Shown here one piece after another: positions 1-8,260 of a stretch of 64,000 nt of DNA. How positions within the stretch are numbered: the first letter of the stretch is position 1; each line of letters starts with the position of its first letter. Position numbers and translations under genes: made by a program. The DNA lies in contig NZ_VJOY01000009.1 of the NCBI RefSeq assembly GCF_007109405.1, forward strand, positions 124,001-188,000, given 5' to 3'. This DNA is from Pseudomonas mangiferae (GTDB taxonomy: Bacteria > Pseudomonadota > Gammaproteobacteria > Pseudomonadales > Pseudomonadaceae). Under the pieces are notes generated by a model. The model did no database searches, had not been told where the DNA came from, and worked only from the letters and a program-made list of their open reading frames with translations.

Positions 1-549
1 GTAGCGATCGGCGTACTCCGGCGCCGGGTAGGCGAAACCGGCCTCCAGGGCGAGGTCATCCTCCCCCAGGAGGAACCGCGCGATGGTCAGGAAGCTGACC
101 AGCAGGCCCTCGGCGGCGAAGCGGCTGTGCAGGCCGGTGGGAAAGGCGTCCAGGGCGCGCAGTTCCAGATGGCCGTCGTGCGCCTGCAGTTCCAGCTCGA
201 ACATCAGGCCCAGCACCCGGTAGTACTTCATGGCGAACTGCAGGGCGTCCCCCAGGCTGGCGCTGGCCAGCACCGCGTAGCCGAGAATGCCATGGGTGGA
301 GACGTTCAGCCGCTGGCCCAGCAGCAGGCCGAGGGCCGGTTCGCCACTGCGGGCGAGGGCTTCCTGGGCCAGCTGGTGGAACGCCAGGAACGACACCCGA
401 CGCTCCGGATCGTCCGGCAACCCTCGGTGCAGGCCGCTGGCGTCCAGCAGGGCCTGGCGCGCCGCGCCGTGTTCTTCCGCCACGGCCAGCAGCGCCTCGA
501 CGTAGGTCACCGGGATGCGTTCGGCGGTGAGGATGAAGGGGGTCTTCAT
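1..549 (-). CDS. AraC-family transcriptional regulator, arabinose-binding-like N-terminal domain (partial)
   Basis: Partial gene: the 5' end is here and the 3' end lies beyond base 1. About 183 residues are visible, beginning MKTPFILTAERIPVTYV. The pattern (AVAEEHGAARQALLDASG, then the LGYAVLASASLGDALQFAMKY segment) is that of the PF12625 'Arabinose_bd' sensor domain found in AraC regulators such as OruR/ArgR-like proteins of pseudomonads. The DNA-binding AraC domain should follow outside the window, so it cannot be confirmed here. It is transcribed divergently from the metal-dependent hydrolase at 734, separated by 184 bp that must hold both promoters; control of that hydrolase is the natural inference. 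Confidence 0.8.
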   Translation of the reverse strand, partial: MKTPFILTAERIPVTYVEALLAVAEEHGAARQALLDASGLHRGLPDDPERRVSFLAFHQLAQEALARSGEPALGLLLGQRLNVSTHGILGYAVLASASLGDALQFAMKYYRVLGLMFELELQAHDGHLELRALDAFPTGLHSRFAAEGLLVSFLTIARFLLGEDDLALEAGFAYPAPEYADRY

Positions 550-733
550 GGGGTGCGCGCGGCCTCCTGGCCGAGTGGAACCCGAGCGGCGGACGATAGC
601 CTCCCGGCGAGGCGTCGGACAAGCCGCAGCGGATGGCCGGATAGGACCTGATTTTTGGCGGGAGCGGACCTGCCACGATCCGCGCCAGGGGGCGATCATC
701 ATTCCATCACGGACCGCCCCTGGAGCCCGCCCC

Positions 734-1582
734 ATGGCCAGCACCACGCCCACCGGCCTGCTCATCCGGCCACGCCACCTGGCGTTCGACCTGCCCGACC
801 CGCTGCCGCGCCACTGGCACGGCGGCGATGCCTTCAAGAGCCATCTGTTCGACGCCATGTCGGTGCTGTTCCCCGACGGTGAGCGGTTCTTCATCGACTC
901 GGTGAGGCTGTTCCGCGAGCGCATCGAGGACCCGGTGCTGAAGGAGCAGATCCGCGGCTTCATCGGCCAGGAAGGCCACCACAGCCGCGAACACCTGGTC
1001 TACAGCCAGCGCCTGCGCGACCAGGGCTACGACGTGGGCCGGCTGGAGGCGCGGGCACAGCGGCGCATCCGCTTCACCCAGCGCACGCTTTCGCCCCAGC
1101 GCCAGCTGGCAGCCACCGTGGCCCTGGAGCACCTCACCGCGATCATGGCCGACGCCCTGCTGGCGAAACCCCAGTACCTGGCCGGCGCCGACCCGGCCCT
1201 GGTGCGCCTGTGGCGCTGGCACGCCCTGGAGGAAACCGAGCACAAGGCGGTGGCCTTCGATGTCTACCAGCAGGTCTGCGGCGACCGCGCACTGTTGCGC
1301 CGGGCCATGCGCATGGCCACCTGGTTCTTCCTGCTGGATACCTTCCGCGGCCTGGCCCACATGCTGGCCCGGGACGGCCTGGCCTGGAATTGGCGGGTAT
1401 GGCGCGACGGCCTGCGCTTCCTGTGGGGACGAGACGGGTTTTTCCGTTCCCTGCTGGGCGCCTACCGGGATTTCTTCCGGCCCGGCTTCCACCCCTGGCA
1501 GCACGACAACCGCCCGCTGATGCAGCGCACCCGCGACGAGTTCGAGGCCCCCGCCGACGCCGAGCGCGCCGCCCTGGCCTGA
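734..1582 (+). CDS. Predicted metal-dependent hydrolase (PF10118 family)
   Basis: A 282-residue protein of the PF10118 'predicted metal-dependent hydrolase' family. Visible signatures are FIGQEGHHSREH (about residues 77-88), the central LEHLTAIMADAL helix and WRWHALEETEHKAVAFDVY, whose His/Glu residues resemble a di-metal, ferritin-like helical site. An upstream in-frame extension to 515 exists, but ATG 734 (MASTTPTGLLIRPRHL) begins where family members start. The substrate is unknown; these genes often sit near AraC regulators and lipid-metabolism genes, as here (divergent AraC upstream, acyl-CoA ligase 7 kb away). It ends 4 bp before the convergent LuxR-type regulator. Confidence 0.85.
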   Translation: MASTTPTGLLIRPRHLAFDLPDPLPRHWHGGDAFKSHLFDAMSVLFPDGERFFIDSVRLFRERIEDPVLKEQIRGFIGQEGHHSREHLVYSQRLRDQGYDVGRLEARAQRRIRFTQRTLSPQRQLAATVALEHLTAIMADALLAKPQYLAGADPALVRLWRWHALEETEHKAVAFDVYQQVCGDRALLRRAMRMATWFFLLDTFRGLAHMLARDGLAWNWRVWRDGLRFLWGRDGFFRSLLGAYRDFFRPGFHPWQHDNRPLMQRTRDEFEAPADAERAALA

Positions 1583-1586
1583 CGGC

Positions 1587-4385
1587 TCAGTCCAGCAGGC
1601 CCAGGGTCTGGGCCCGGGCCACCGCCTGGGTGCGCCGCTCCACCCCCAGCTTGCTGTTGATGTGGCGGGCGTGGGTCTTCACCGTGTGCAGGGAGATGAA
1701 CAGACGGTCGCTGATCTCCTGGTTGGAACAGCCCTGGGCGATCAGCCGCAGCACCGCCCGCTCGCGGCCGCTGAGGGTCTCGGTGGAACCGGTCGCGACG
1801 TCCCCGGCCGTCGCTGGCGGGTCCGTCTCCCGCGCCGGCAGGCAGGCCAGCAACTCATCACGGAGATCGGCGCGTGCGCTGGGGTCCCCGCCGGCCCAGG
1901 CCCCCGCCCGCCCCCCGTGGCCGCTGCAGCCACCGGGCGCCTGGAGCGCGTCCCGCAGCCAGTCCGGCTGTTGCCGCAGCAGGCCGGCGAAGGGCAGCAG
2001 CGCCCCGCCGCCGCTGGCGTCCAGCGCTGCCAATAGCAGCCCACGCGCTTCCTCGTCGTCGCCCCGCTCGCGCCGCAGCAGCGCCAGGTGCAGGCGCACC
2101 TTCTGCGCCAGCAGCTCGCCGCCGCTGGCACCGGCCCGTTGCAGCAGGGCCCGCAGGCGTCGCTCGGCCTCGGCCGCCTCGCCCTTCTGGCGGGCCAGCA
2201 GTGCGTGCTGCAGGTCGATGTGCAGGGCCAACTGCGGATGGCTCTCCGGCGCCGCGGCCGGGCGGTCGCCGCCGTAGGTGTCCGCCAGCCGCACCAGCCA
2301 GGCCTCGGCCAGTTCCAGCTGGCCCTGGGCCAGCCACAGTTCGCATTTGCTCAGGGTGACCATGGCCAGGTAGTAGATCGGCGGCACGTCCCAGATGTGC
2401 ATCAGCCGCTCGGCCTCGGCCAGGTGGGCGAAGGCGGCGGCGAAGCGCCCTTCCCGGCCTTCCAGCCCGGCCAGGACGCAGTGGCCGATGAGCAGGCTGC
2501 CGTCGCGGCATTCGCGGGCCTCGGCGACCCCGGCCAGCAGCAGGCGGCGGGCGCTCTCGGGGTTCAGGCGCAGGGCCTGCAGGTAGCCCTCGTAGAGGGT
2601 CAGGCGCGCCCGGGCGGCGTAGAAGCGCCTGGCCGGCAGGTCGCGCAGGCGGGCATGGCCGAGGCGCACCTCATCCAAAGCCCGCAGCACCTCGCCCCGA
2701 GCCTGCAGCACTCGCGCCCGATCGTAGCGGGCCAGGGCCTCGAACAGCGGGTTGCCGACCCGCTGGGCCAGCTCCAGGGCGTCGCGGTTGAGACCGCGGG
2801 CGCGCCACAGGTCGCCGCGGGCCACCGCCATGTTGGCCAGGGCCGAGAGGCACAGCAGGCGCTGCCCGTAGCGGTCCGCCGGCAGCGCGGCGAGGGCCTC
2901 GCCGCAGTAGGCCTCGGCCCGGGCCAGGTCACCGCGGCCGCGGGCGATGACCCCGCTCAGGGCCATCCACTGGGCCAGCAGGCCCTGCTGCACCGCCGGC
3001 TCGGGCGCCGGCAGGAAGCGCGCCAGCTGCGCGCCCAGTTCCTCGGCGGCGTCCAGCTGGCAGGCCAGGGCCAGGGCCCAGCCGTAGAGCATGATCAGCC
3101 GCGGCGTGCTGGCCAGCAGGCTGTCCGGCAGGTCGGTCTTCCAGCGCAGCAGCATGGCGACGTTCTGCTCGGCCAGCAGCTGTTCCTCGGACAGGTTCTG
3201 CACCAGGCTGGCGGCCACGTCGGGCTGGCCGGCGCGCAGGGCCTGTTCCACCGCCTCGTCCAGCAGGCCGTGGGCGCTGAACCAGCGGCAGGCGCGCAGG
3301 TGGGCGCCTGCCTGGGGCTGCGGCGAGCGGGCCCGCAGCAGGTCAGAGAACAACTGGTGGTAGCGGAACCACTCGCCCTGCTCGTCCAGAGGCACCAGGA
3401 ACACCTGGTGGGCCTGCAGGTGGCGGAGGATCGCCGCGCTGTCGTGGCTGTCGCGCACCGCGTCGCACAGGTCGGCGCAGAAGCGCTCCAGGCAGGCGGT
3501 CTGGTAGAGAAATGCCTGGACCTCGGCCGGCAGCCGCTCGATGACCTCTTCCAGCAGGTAGTCGCGGATCAGCCCTTCGGCGCCGCTGGGCTCCCCCGGG
3601 GTGCCGTCGGGGACCGCGCCGTCGCGGCCGGCCAGCAGCCACAGGCGCAACCCGGCGACCCAGCCCTCGCTGCGCCGCAGCAGGCACTCCTGGCCGTCCG
3701 GGTCGAGGCGTGCGCCGTGGCTGGCCAGCAGCGCGGCGCCCTCCTCGGCATTCAGCCGCAGGTCCTGCTCCTGCAGTTCCAGCAGGTGCCGGTTGAGGCG
3801 CAGGCGCGCCAGGTGCCAGTCCGGGCGCTGACGGCTGGTGACCAGCAGGACCAGGCCGGCGGGCAGGTGGTTGAGGAGGAACTGCAGGCAGCGGTCGAGC
3901 ACCGCGCCCCGCGCCAGGTGGTAGTCGTCCAGGGCCAGCAGCAGGGGCGCCGCCGGGTCGAGGCGCCCGGCCAGTTCGTCCAGCAGGCCGTCAAGCCATT
4001 CCTCGAAGCCGAACGGCTGGTGCCGCTGGCGCAGCTTGAGCAGGCCCAGGGCGTTCTCGCCCAGGTCGGGGAAGAAGGTGCGCAGGCCTTCCAGCAGGCG
4101 TTCGAGGAACCGGCCGGGGTCGGCGTCGCGGGGGGTCAGGGCGACCCACAGGCTGCGCCAGCGCGCCGGCAGCCCCTCGCAGAACTCGATGGCCAGGGAA
4201 CTCTTGCCGAACCCGGCGGGGGCGCTGACCAGCAACAGGCGCCCATCCAGTCCCTCGGCCAGGCGTGCGCAGAGCCGCGGCCGCGGCAGGTGGCCCGCAG
4301 GCAGCGGCGGACGGAAGAAACGGCTGTCCGCCGCCGGGGTAGTAGCGCGGCCGTCCGGCGACACGGGGGTCGTGGGGTCGGTCAT
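1587..4385 (-). CDS. MalT-like LuxR-family ATP-dependent transcriptional activator (LAL type)
   Basis: A 932-residue large ATP-binding LuxR regulator. Near the N-terminus is a Walker A motif, SAPAGFGKSS (residues 54-63), and a Walker B-like LLLALDDYHL about 80 residues later. The middle is a long tetratricopeptide-like helical region, and the C-terminus is a LuxR helix-turn-helix (LSGRERAVLRLIAQGCSNQEISDRLF...VKTHARHI). This matches MalT and the regulators that accompany DUF1302/DUF1329 genes in pseudomonads. Such proteins bind an inducer and ATP, oligomerise and activate transcription. The DUF1329 gene lies just upstream, behind a terminator, so the regulator has its own promoter. A 7-bp hairpin (4534-4540 with 4546-4552) sits in its upstream region. 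The likely target is the DUF1302/DUF1329 pair (inference). Confidence 0.9.
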   Translation of the reverse strand: MTDPTTPVSPDGRATTPAADSRFFRPPLPAGHLPRPRLCARLAEGLDGRLLLVSAPAGFGKSSLAIEFCEGLPARWRSLWVALTPRDADPGRFLERLLEGLRTFFPDLGENALGLLKLRQRHQPFGFEEWLDGLLDELAGRLDPAAPLLLALDDYHLARGAVLDRCLQFLLNHLPAGLVLLVTSRQRPDWHLARLRLNRHLLELQEQDLRLNAEEGAALLASHGARLDPDGQECLLRRSEGWVAGLRLWLLAGRDGAVPDGTPGEPSGAEGLIRDYLLEEVIERLPAEVQAFLYQTACLERFCADLCDAVRDSHDSAAILRHLQAHQVFLVPLDEQGEWFRYHQLFSDLLRARSPQPQAGAHLRACRWFSAHGLLDEAVEQALRAGQPDVAASLVQNLSEEQLLAEQNVAMLLRWKTDLPDSLLASTPRLIMLYGWALALACQLDAAEELGAQLARFLPAPEPAVQQGLLAQWMALSGVIARGRGDLARAEAYCGEALAALPADRYGQRLLCLSALANMAVARGDLWRARGLNRDALELAQRVGNPLFEALARYDRARVLQARGEVLRALDEVRLGHARLRDLPARRFYAARARLTLYEGYLQALRLNPESARRLLLAGVAEARECRDGSLLIGHCVLAGLEGREGRFAAAFAHLAEAERLMHIWDVPPIYYLAMVTLSKCELWLAQGQLELAEAWLVRLADTYGGDRPAAAPESHPQLALHIDLQHALLARQKGEAAEAERRLRALLQRAGASGGELLAQKVRLHLALLRRERGDDEEARGLLLAALDASGGGALLPFAGLLRQQPDWLRDALQAPGGCSGHGGRAGAWAGGDPSARADLRDELLACLPARETDPPATAGDVATGSTETLSGRERAVLRLIAQGCSNQEISDRLFISLHTVKTHARHINSKLGVERRTQAVARAQTLGLLD

Positions 4386-4607
4386 TTCCGCCTCTTGTGG
4401 GATCAGCGCGATCCTGCGCGAAGGTCGAGCCTAGCCGCTGGGAACGCGCATTTGAAGGGCGGTCGCATCGACAGCGAAAGGTGACGCACCGGTCACGTTC
4501 GGCGAGGTGCCTGGACGGGGTGTTACGCGGGAGCTGCGACGGAAAGTCGCAGACTGCAACAAAAGACATTTTCCGTAGTCGCGACAGCCTCCCCGGGCGC
4601 CAGAACG

Positions 4608-4636
4608 CGAAAAGCCGGCACGAGGCCGGCTTTTCG
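4608..4636 (-). terminator. Intrinsic terminator of the DUF1302-DUF1329 transcription unit
   Basis: Perfect 12-bp inverted repeat CGAAAAGCCGGC / GCCGGCTTTTCG (4608-4619 and 4625-4636) around a 5-nt loop. It starts 15 bp beyond the DUF1329 stop codon on the minus strand. The A/T-rich outer part of the stem supplies the U-rich run. It separates this unit from the LuxR-type regulator gene. Confidence 0.75.
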
Positions 4637-4650
4637 GGATCAGCGGGTGA

Positions 4651-6012
4651 TCAGCGCACGCCGGCCTGGCGAAGCGCCGCCGGGGTGAAGTCGCTCTCCG
4701 AGGCGGAATAGCCGAACTCGTAGGCCTGCTTCTCCTCGTTCTTCATGCCCAGGGCCAAGTAGCGGCCGGACTGCAGGTCGTAGAGGGTCTCCACGGTGTA
4801 CCAGGGCACCTGCTTGTCGTAGTAGTACTGGGAATGGGCCTCGGCCACCCGCCACAGGTTGTTGCGGCCGTCGTAGTGGTCGATCACCGACGCCTGCCAG
4901 GTGTCCTCGTCGATGAAGAAGTCACGCTTGGCATAGATGTGCCGCTCGCCGGACTTCAGGGTCGCAGTCACGTGCCAGACCCGGTGCAGCTCGTAGCGCG
5001 CCAGGTCCTGGTTGATGTGACCGGCCTTGATGATGTCGCTGTATTTCAGGCTCGGCGAATCCAGCTTGTAGCTGTTGTAGGGGATGTACAGCTCCTGCTT
5101 GCCCACCAGCTTCCAGTCGTAGCGGTCCGGCGCGCCGTTGTACATGTCCAGGTTGTCCGAGGTGCGCAGGCCGTCGGCGGCGGTGCCGGGGCCGTCGTAG
5201 GACACCTGGGGCGCGCGGCGCACACGGCGCTGGCCGGCGTTGTAGAGCCAGGCCAGGCGCGGTTCCTTCACCTGGTCGAGGGTCTCGTGGACCAGCAGCA
5301 CGTTGCCCGCCAGGCGCGACGGCGCGGTCACCCGCTGCTTGAAGTAGAACAGGACGTTGCTCGGCTTGTTCGGGTCGTAGTCCTTGAGCTGGTCGCGGAA
5401 CACGAACTCGTCCTGGAAGTACACCAGGCTGTAGGAACCATTGGCCTGGGGCGTGGCCTGGGTCACCAGTCGGCGCACGCTGCCGCCACGGTAGCGGGTG
5501 ATGTGGTTCCAGATGGCTTCCAGGCCGTTCTGCGGGATCGGGAACGGGTTGGCGGTGCGGAAATCCTCCAGGCCGTTGCCGCCCTGGATCAGCTTGGTGT
5601 GGGTGGCGTTGTAGCGGGTCGCCTCGAGCACGTTGGCCGGCACGCTGGCGCTGCGGTGGCTGGGGTACACCGGCATGGTGAAAGTGTCCGGGTAGCGCTT
5701 GAACATCGCCAGCTGCCCAGGGGTGAGTTTGTCCTTGTACTGCTCGACGTTCTTTGCGGTGATGGTGAACAGCGGTTTCTCGCTGGCGAAGGGGTCGGCG
5801 AGGAAGCCCTTGGCGTCCACGGCGCCGGCGTTCTTCGGCAGGCCACCGGTCCACTCGGGGATCGAGCCGTCGGCATTGCCGGCTTTCTCCGCGCCCAGGG
5901 GGGTCAGGCTGGCGCCCAGCTTGGCCGCCTCGTCGGGGGACACCGCCGCCAGGGCGCTGCCGGCCAGCAGGGACAGGGTCAGGGATTGCAGGAGCATTCT
6001 TGTTGTTTTCAT
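4651..6012 (-). CDS. DUF1329 domain envelope protein (outer-membrane lipoprotein-sorting-like)
   Basis: A 453-residue secreted protein with a Sec signal peptide (MKTTRMLLQSLTLSLLAGSALAA). The mature protein has the DUF1329 (PF07044) pattern: SPDEAAKLGASLTPLGAEKAGN, the PNPFPIPQNG-like segment, YLALGMKNEE near the end. DUF1329 resembles the LolA/LolB-like beta-sandwich fold and is nearly always next to DUF1302 genes, as here, where the DUF1302 stop lies 106 bp upstream. I chose ATG 6012, preceded by GAGGAAGA at a proper distance, over a GTG two codons upstream. A role in outer-membrane handling of hydrophobic compounds is inferred from published links of these families to steroid and terpenoid catabolic clusters. 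Confidence 0.88.
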   Translation of the reverse strand: MKTTRMLLQSLTLSLLAGSALAAVSPDEAAKLGASLTPLGAEKAGNADGSIPEWTGGLPKNAGAVDAKGFLADPFASEKPLFTITAKNVEQYKDKLTPGQLAMFKRYPDTFTMPVYPSHRSASVPANVLEATRYNATHTKLIQGGNGLEDFRTANPFPIPQNGLEAIWNHITRYRGGSVRRLVTQATPQANGSYSLVYFQDEFVFRDQLKDYDPNKPSNVLFYFKQRVTAPSRLAGNVLLVHETLDQVKEPRLAWLYNAGQRRVRRAPQVSYDGPGTAADGLRTSDNLDMYNGAPDRYDWKLVGKQELYIPYNSYKLDSPSLKYSDIIKAGHINQDLARYELHRVWHVTATLKSGERHIYAKRDFFIDEDTWQASVIDHYDGRNNLWRVAEAHSQYYYDKQVPWYTVETLYDLQSGRYLALGMKNEEKQAYEFGYSASESDFTPAALRQAGVR

Positions 6013-6118
6013 GGGCACAGTCTTCCTCGAAAGTCCCGCCCGCCGGAGCGCGCGAGGATGGCGTTCGTGTCGTGTCGCAGCGAAGCGGCCGCGCCGGGCG
6101 CGCGGCCGCCGTCCCGCC

Positions 6119-8047
6119 TTAGAAGTTCACGCCGAAGCTGAGCGCGACGAAGTCGCGGTCGTCCACGGTGCTGTACTTGCCGTCGAAGAAGTTGGTGTAC
6201 GACAGGCTGGCGGTGTAGGTGTTCTGGTACTCGGCGTCGAGGCCCAGGCTGATGGCCTTGCGGCCTTCCTCGAAGTTGCCGCCCGGGCCGGGCGAGTAGC
6301 CGTCGACGTCATGGGACCAGGCCACGTTGGGCTTGAGGTTGACCCCGGCAAAGACGTCGTTGTAGTCCCAGATCGCCCGGACGCGGTAGCCCCAGGAGTC
6401 GGAGGTGGTGAAGCCGTCCTTCTCGCAGTGGCGGCTGACGTTGGGTCCACCGGCGGCGCCCAGGGTGCTGGCGTTGAGCGCCTGGCAGGTGGGCATGCCG
6501 GTGAGGGTGCCGGCCAGCGGGCCGGGCCCGAAGATCGGGTCGCGGCCGTAGCGCGCCTCGGAGTTGCTTTCCAGACCGCCGACGTGGGTCCAGCCCACCT
6601 CGCCCACCAGGGTCAGCCGCTCGGCGCCCATCACCTGGTCGAAGAAGTGGGTGAGGGTGGTCTGCAGTTGGGTGACTTCCTTGCGCCGGTAGCCGTGCAG
6701 GTCTTGCCCGGCGTAGCCGTCCAGCACCGAGGCGTTGTCGTAGGGACGCACGCCGCCGAGGCTGATGGGGTTGAGGCCGGAATAGAGGATGTCGGTGGTG
6801 TTGAGCTGCACCGGCGCGTTGGGCCGGTAGCTCAGCTCGCCGCTCCAGGCGGTGCCGGTGGGCAGGGTGGTGGAGAAGCTCAGGCCGTACAGGCGGATGT
6901 CTTCCGGGTACTCGATGAAGTAGCTGGAGTTGCCGGCCATGGCCGCCGCCGCCAGGCGCGCCGCGGTGGACGCCCCCACCAGGCCGGCGGCGCCGGTGGC
7001 GATCTGGTTGATGGTGTTGGCGGCCGCCACCGACGGCCCCTGGCCGCTGAAGATCGGCAGGCGGCTGTGGTAGTTCATGAAGTAGCCGCCGAACTCGGTG
7101 TTGAGTTCCTCGGCGAAGTAGCGCAGGGCGAAGCCGAACTGGCCGCTGTCGCGCGGGTCGCGGTCGCCGCTGCGGCGCACCACCAGGCCCTCGCCCCAGG
7201 GCGACGGGGTGACCCCCAGGCCGGAGGGCTTGAGGATGCCGTTGACCAGGGCGATGGATCCCGGGTCGTTGCTCAGCACCGCCAGGTTCATGTCGCAGCC
7301 GTCGGCCACCACGTCGGCCTGGGAGAAGAAGGTGCCGCAGTTGTCCACCACCGTCTGGTCCCACTCCAGCTGGTAGAAAGCCTCGGCGGACAGGTTGTCG
7401 GTGATGCTCTGGGACACGTAGAACATGTTCACCGGGATCAGGCCTTCCTTGATCTCGGCGCCGGGGCGACGGAACGCGGAGACGTCCACCGGGTTGACGG
7501 AGTTGATGCCGTTCTGGATGAAGGTGCTCTCGCCCCAGCTCACCACCTGCTTGCCCACCCGCACCGAGCCGGGCAGGTCGGCGATGGTGTAGTTGTGGTA
7601 GACGAAGGCGTCGAGGATCTCGGCGCCGGAGGACTTGGCGCCCTCCTTGCGGTTGTGGTCGTCGATATCCTTGAACGGGCGGTTCTCGTCCTTCAGCTCG
7701 AAGTCGTACCAGTACTTGCCGCGGACGAACACGCCGGTGTCGCCGTATTTCAGCTCCAGGTCGTGGATGCCCTTGAAGATCTTCGAGAAGGTCTCGCCGC
7801 GCTTGAAGTTGAGGTGACCGTCGTCGGAGGTCTGCGACAGGCCCTTGCCGCCGTTGTTGACGCCGATCAGGTTGCTGTCGGGCTTGGCGGTGGCCCAGCT
7901 GGCGCCCACCGACAGCGAGGAGTCGAACTGGCCCTCGATTTCCCCGATGTTGAAGGTCACTGCGGACGCCGGGCCGGCCAGGGTGGACGCCAGGCTGACG
8001 GCCAGGGGCAGTTTGGCCATGCGCCAGAGCGGATTGGATGTGGTCAT
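6119..8047 (-). CDS. DUF1302 domain outer-membrane protein
   Basis: A 642-residue protein with a signal peptide (MTTSNPLWRMAKLPLAVSLA...GPASA) and DUF1302 (PF06980) hallmarks: FNIGEIEGQFDSSLSVGASWA at the mature N-terminus, then repeated amphipathic strands, and a C-terminal phenylalanine (VALSFGVNF) typical of outer-membrane beta-barrels. It is the first gene of a two-gene unit with DUF1329. The promoter should lie in 8048-8260, where a TATAGT -10-like element overlaps a GCTGGC/GCCAGC inverted repeat. The neighbouring MalT-like regulator and the acyl-CoA ligase suggest a system for uptake or export of a hydrophobic carbon source; the substrate is not readable from sequence. Confidence 0.88.
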   Translation of the reverse strand: MTTSNPLWRMAKLPLAVSLASTLAGPASAVTFNIGEIEGQFDSSLSVGASWATAKPDSNLIGVNNGGKGLSQTSDDGHLNFKRGETFSKIFKGIHDLELKYGDTGVFVRGKYWYDFELKDENRPFKDIDDHNRKEGAKSSGAEILDAFVYHNYTIADLPGSVRVGKQVVSWGESTFIQNGINSVNPVDVSAFRRPGAEIKEGLIPVNMFYVSQSITDNLSAEAFYQLEWDQTVVDNCGTFFSQADVVADGCDMNLAVLSNDPGSIALVNGILKPSGLGVTPSPWGEGLVVRRSGDRDPRDSGQFGFALRYFAEELNTEFGGYFMNYHSRLPIFSGQGPSVAAANTINQIATGAAGLVGASTAARLAAAAMAGNSSYFIEYPEDIRLYGLSFSTTLPTGTAWSGELSYRPNAPVQLNTTDILYSGLNPISLGGVRPYDNASVLDGYAGQDLHGYRRKEVTQLQTTLTHFFDQVMGAERLTLVGEVGWTHVGGLESNSEARYGRDPIFGPGPLAGTLTGMPTCQALNASTLGAAGGPNVSRHCEKDGFTTSDSWGYRVRAIWDYNDVFAGVNLKPNVAWSHDVDGYSPGPGGNFEEGRKAISLGLDAEYQNTYTASLSYTNFFDGKYSTVDDRDFVALSFGVNF

Positions 8048-8077
8048 CGACGCGACTCCATGTGTTTTTTTGTTATG

Positions 8078-8097
8078 GCTGGCGGACTATAGCCAGC
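8078..8097 (-). promoter_or_regulatory. Putative promoter/operator of the DUF1302-DUF1329 unit
   Basis: On the minus strand a TATAGT hexamer (8086-8091), 38 bp upstream of the DUF1302 start, lies mostly within the 8-bp centre of an inverted repeat GCTGGC (8078-8083) / GCCAGC (8092-8097). No good -35 element is present at the right spacing, which fits an activator-dependent promoter. Candidate only. Confidence 0.35.
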
Positions 8098-8260
8098 GTG
8101 AAGGCAGGACTGATCCCTCGAAAGTGTGATTTGCGACGTCCCGCTCGGCGTGACCGGGCGGTCTAGTCCGCGCCACGCAGGGCATTCACCCGGCGCTGGC
8201 GCCTTGCCAGCAATTAACACGCCAAGCGTTTGCTCGGGCGCGCCGTGACCGCCAAGGCCG

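Noticed and set aside
2088-4484. Long plus-strand open frame (about 800 codons) opposite the LuxR-type regulator
   Set aside because: It is antisense to a gene with clear domains, is Gln/Gly/Val/Ala rich with no family similarity, and is a by-product of GC-rich third positions.
5699-8092. Long plus-strand open frame opposite DUF1329/DUF1302
   Set aside because: Composition is Val/Gly/His/Gln biased, no motif is seen, and the minus strand carries two recognisable proteins with signal peptides.
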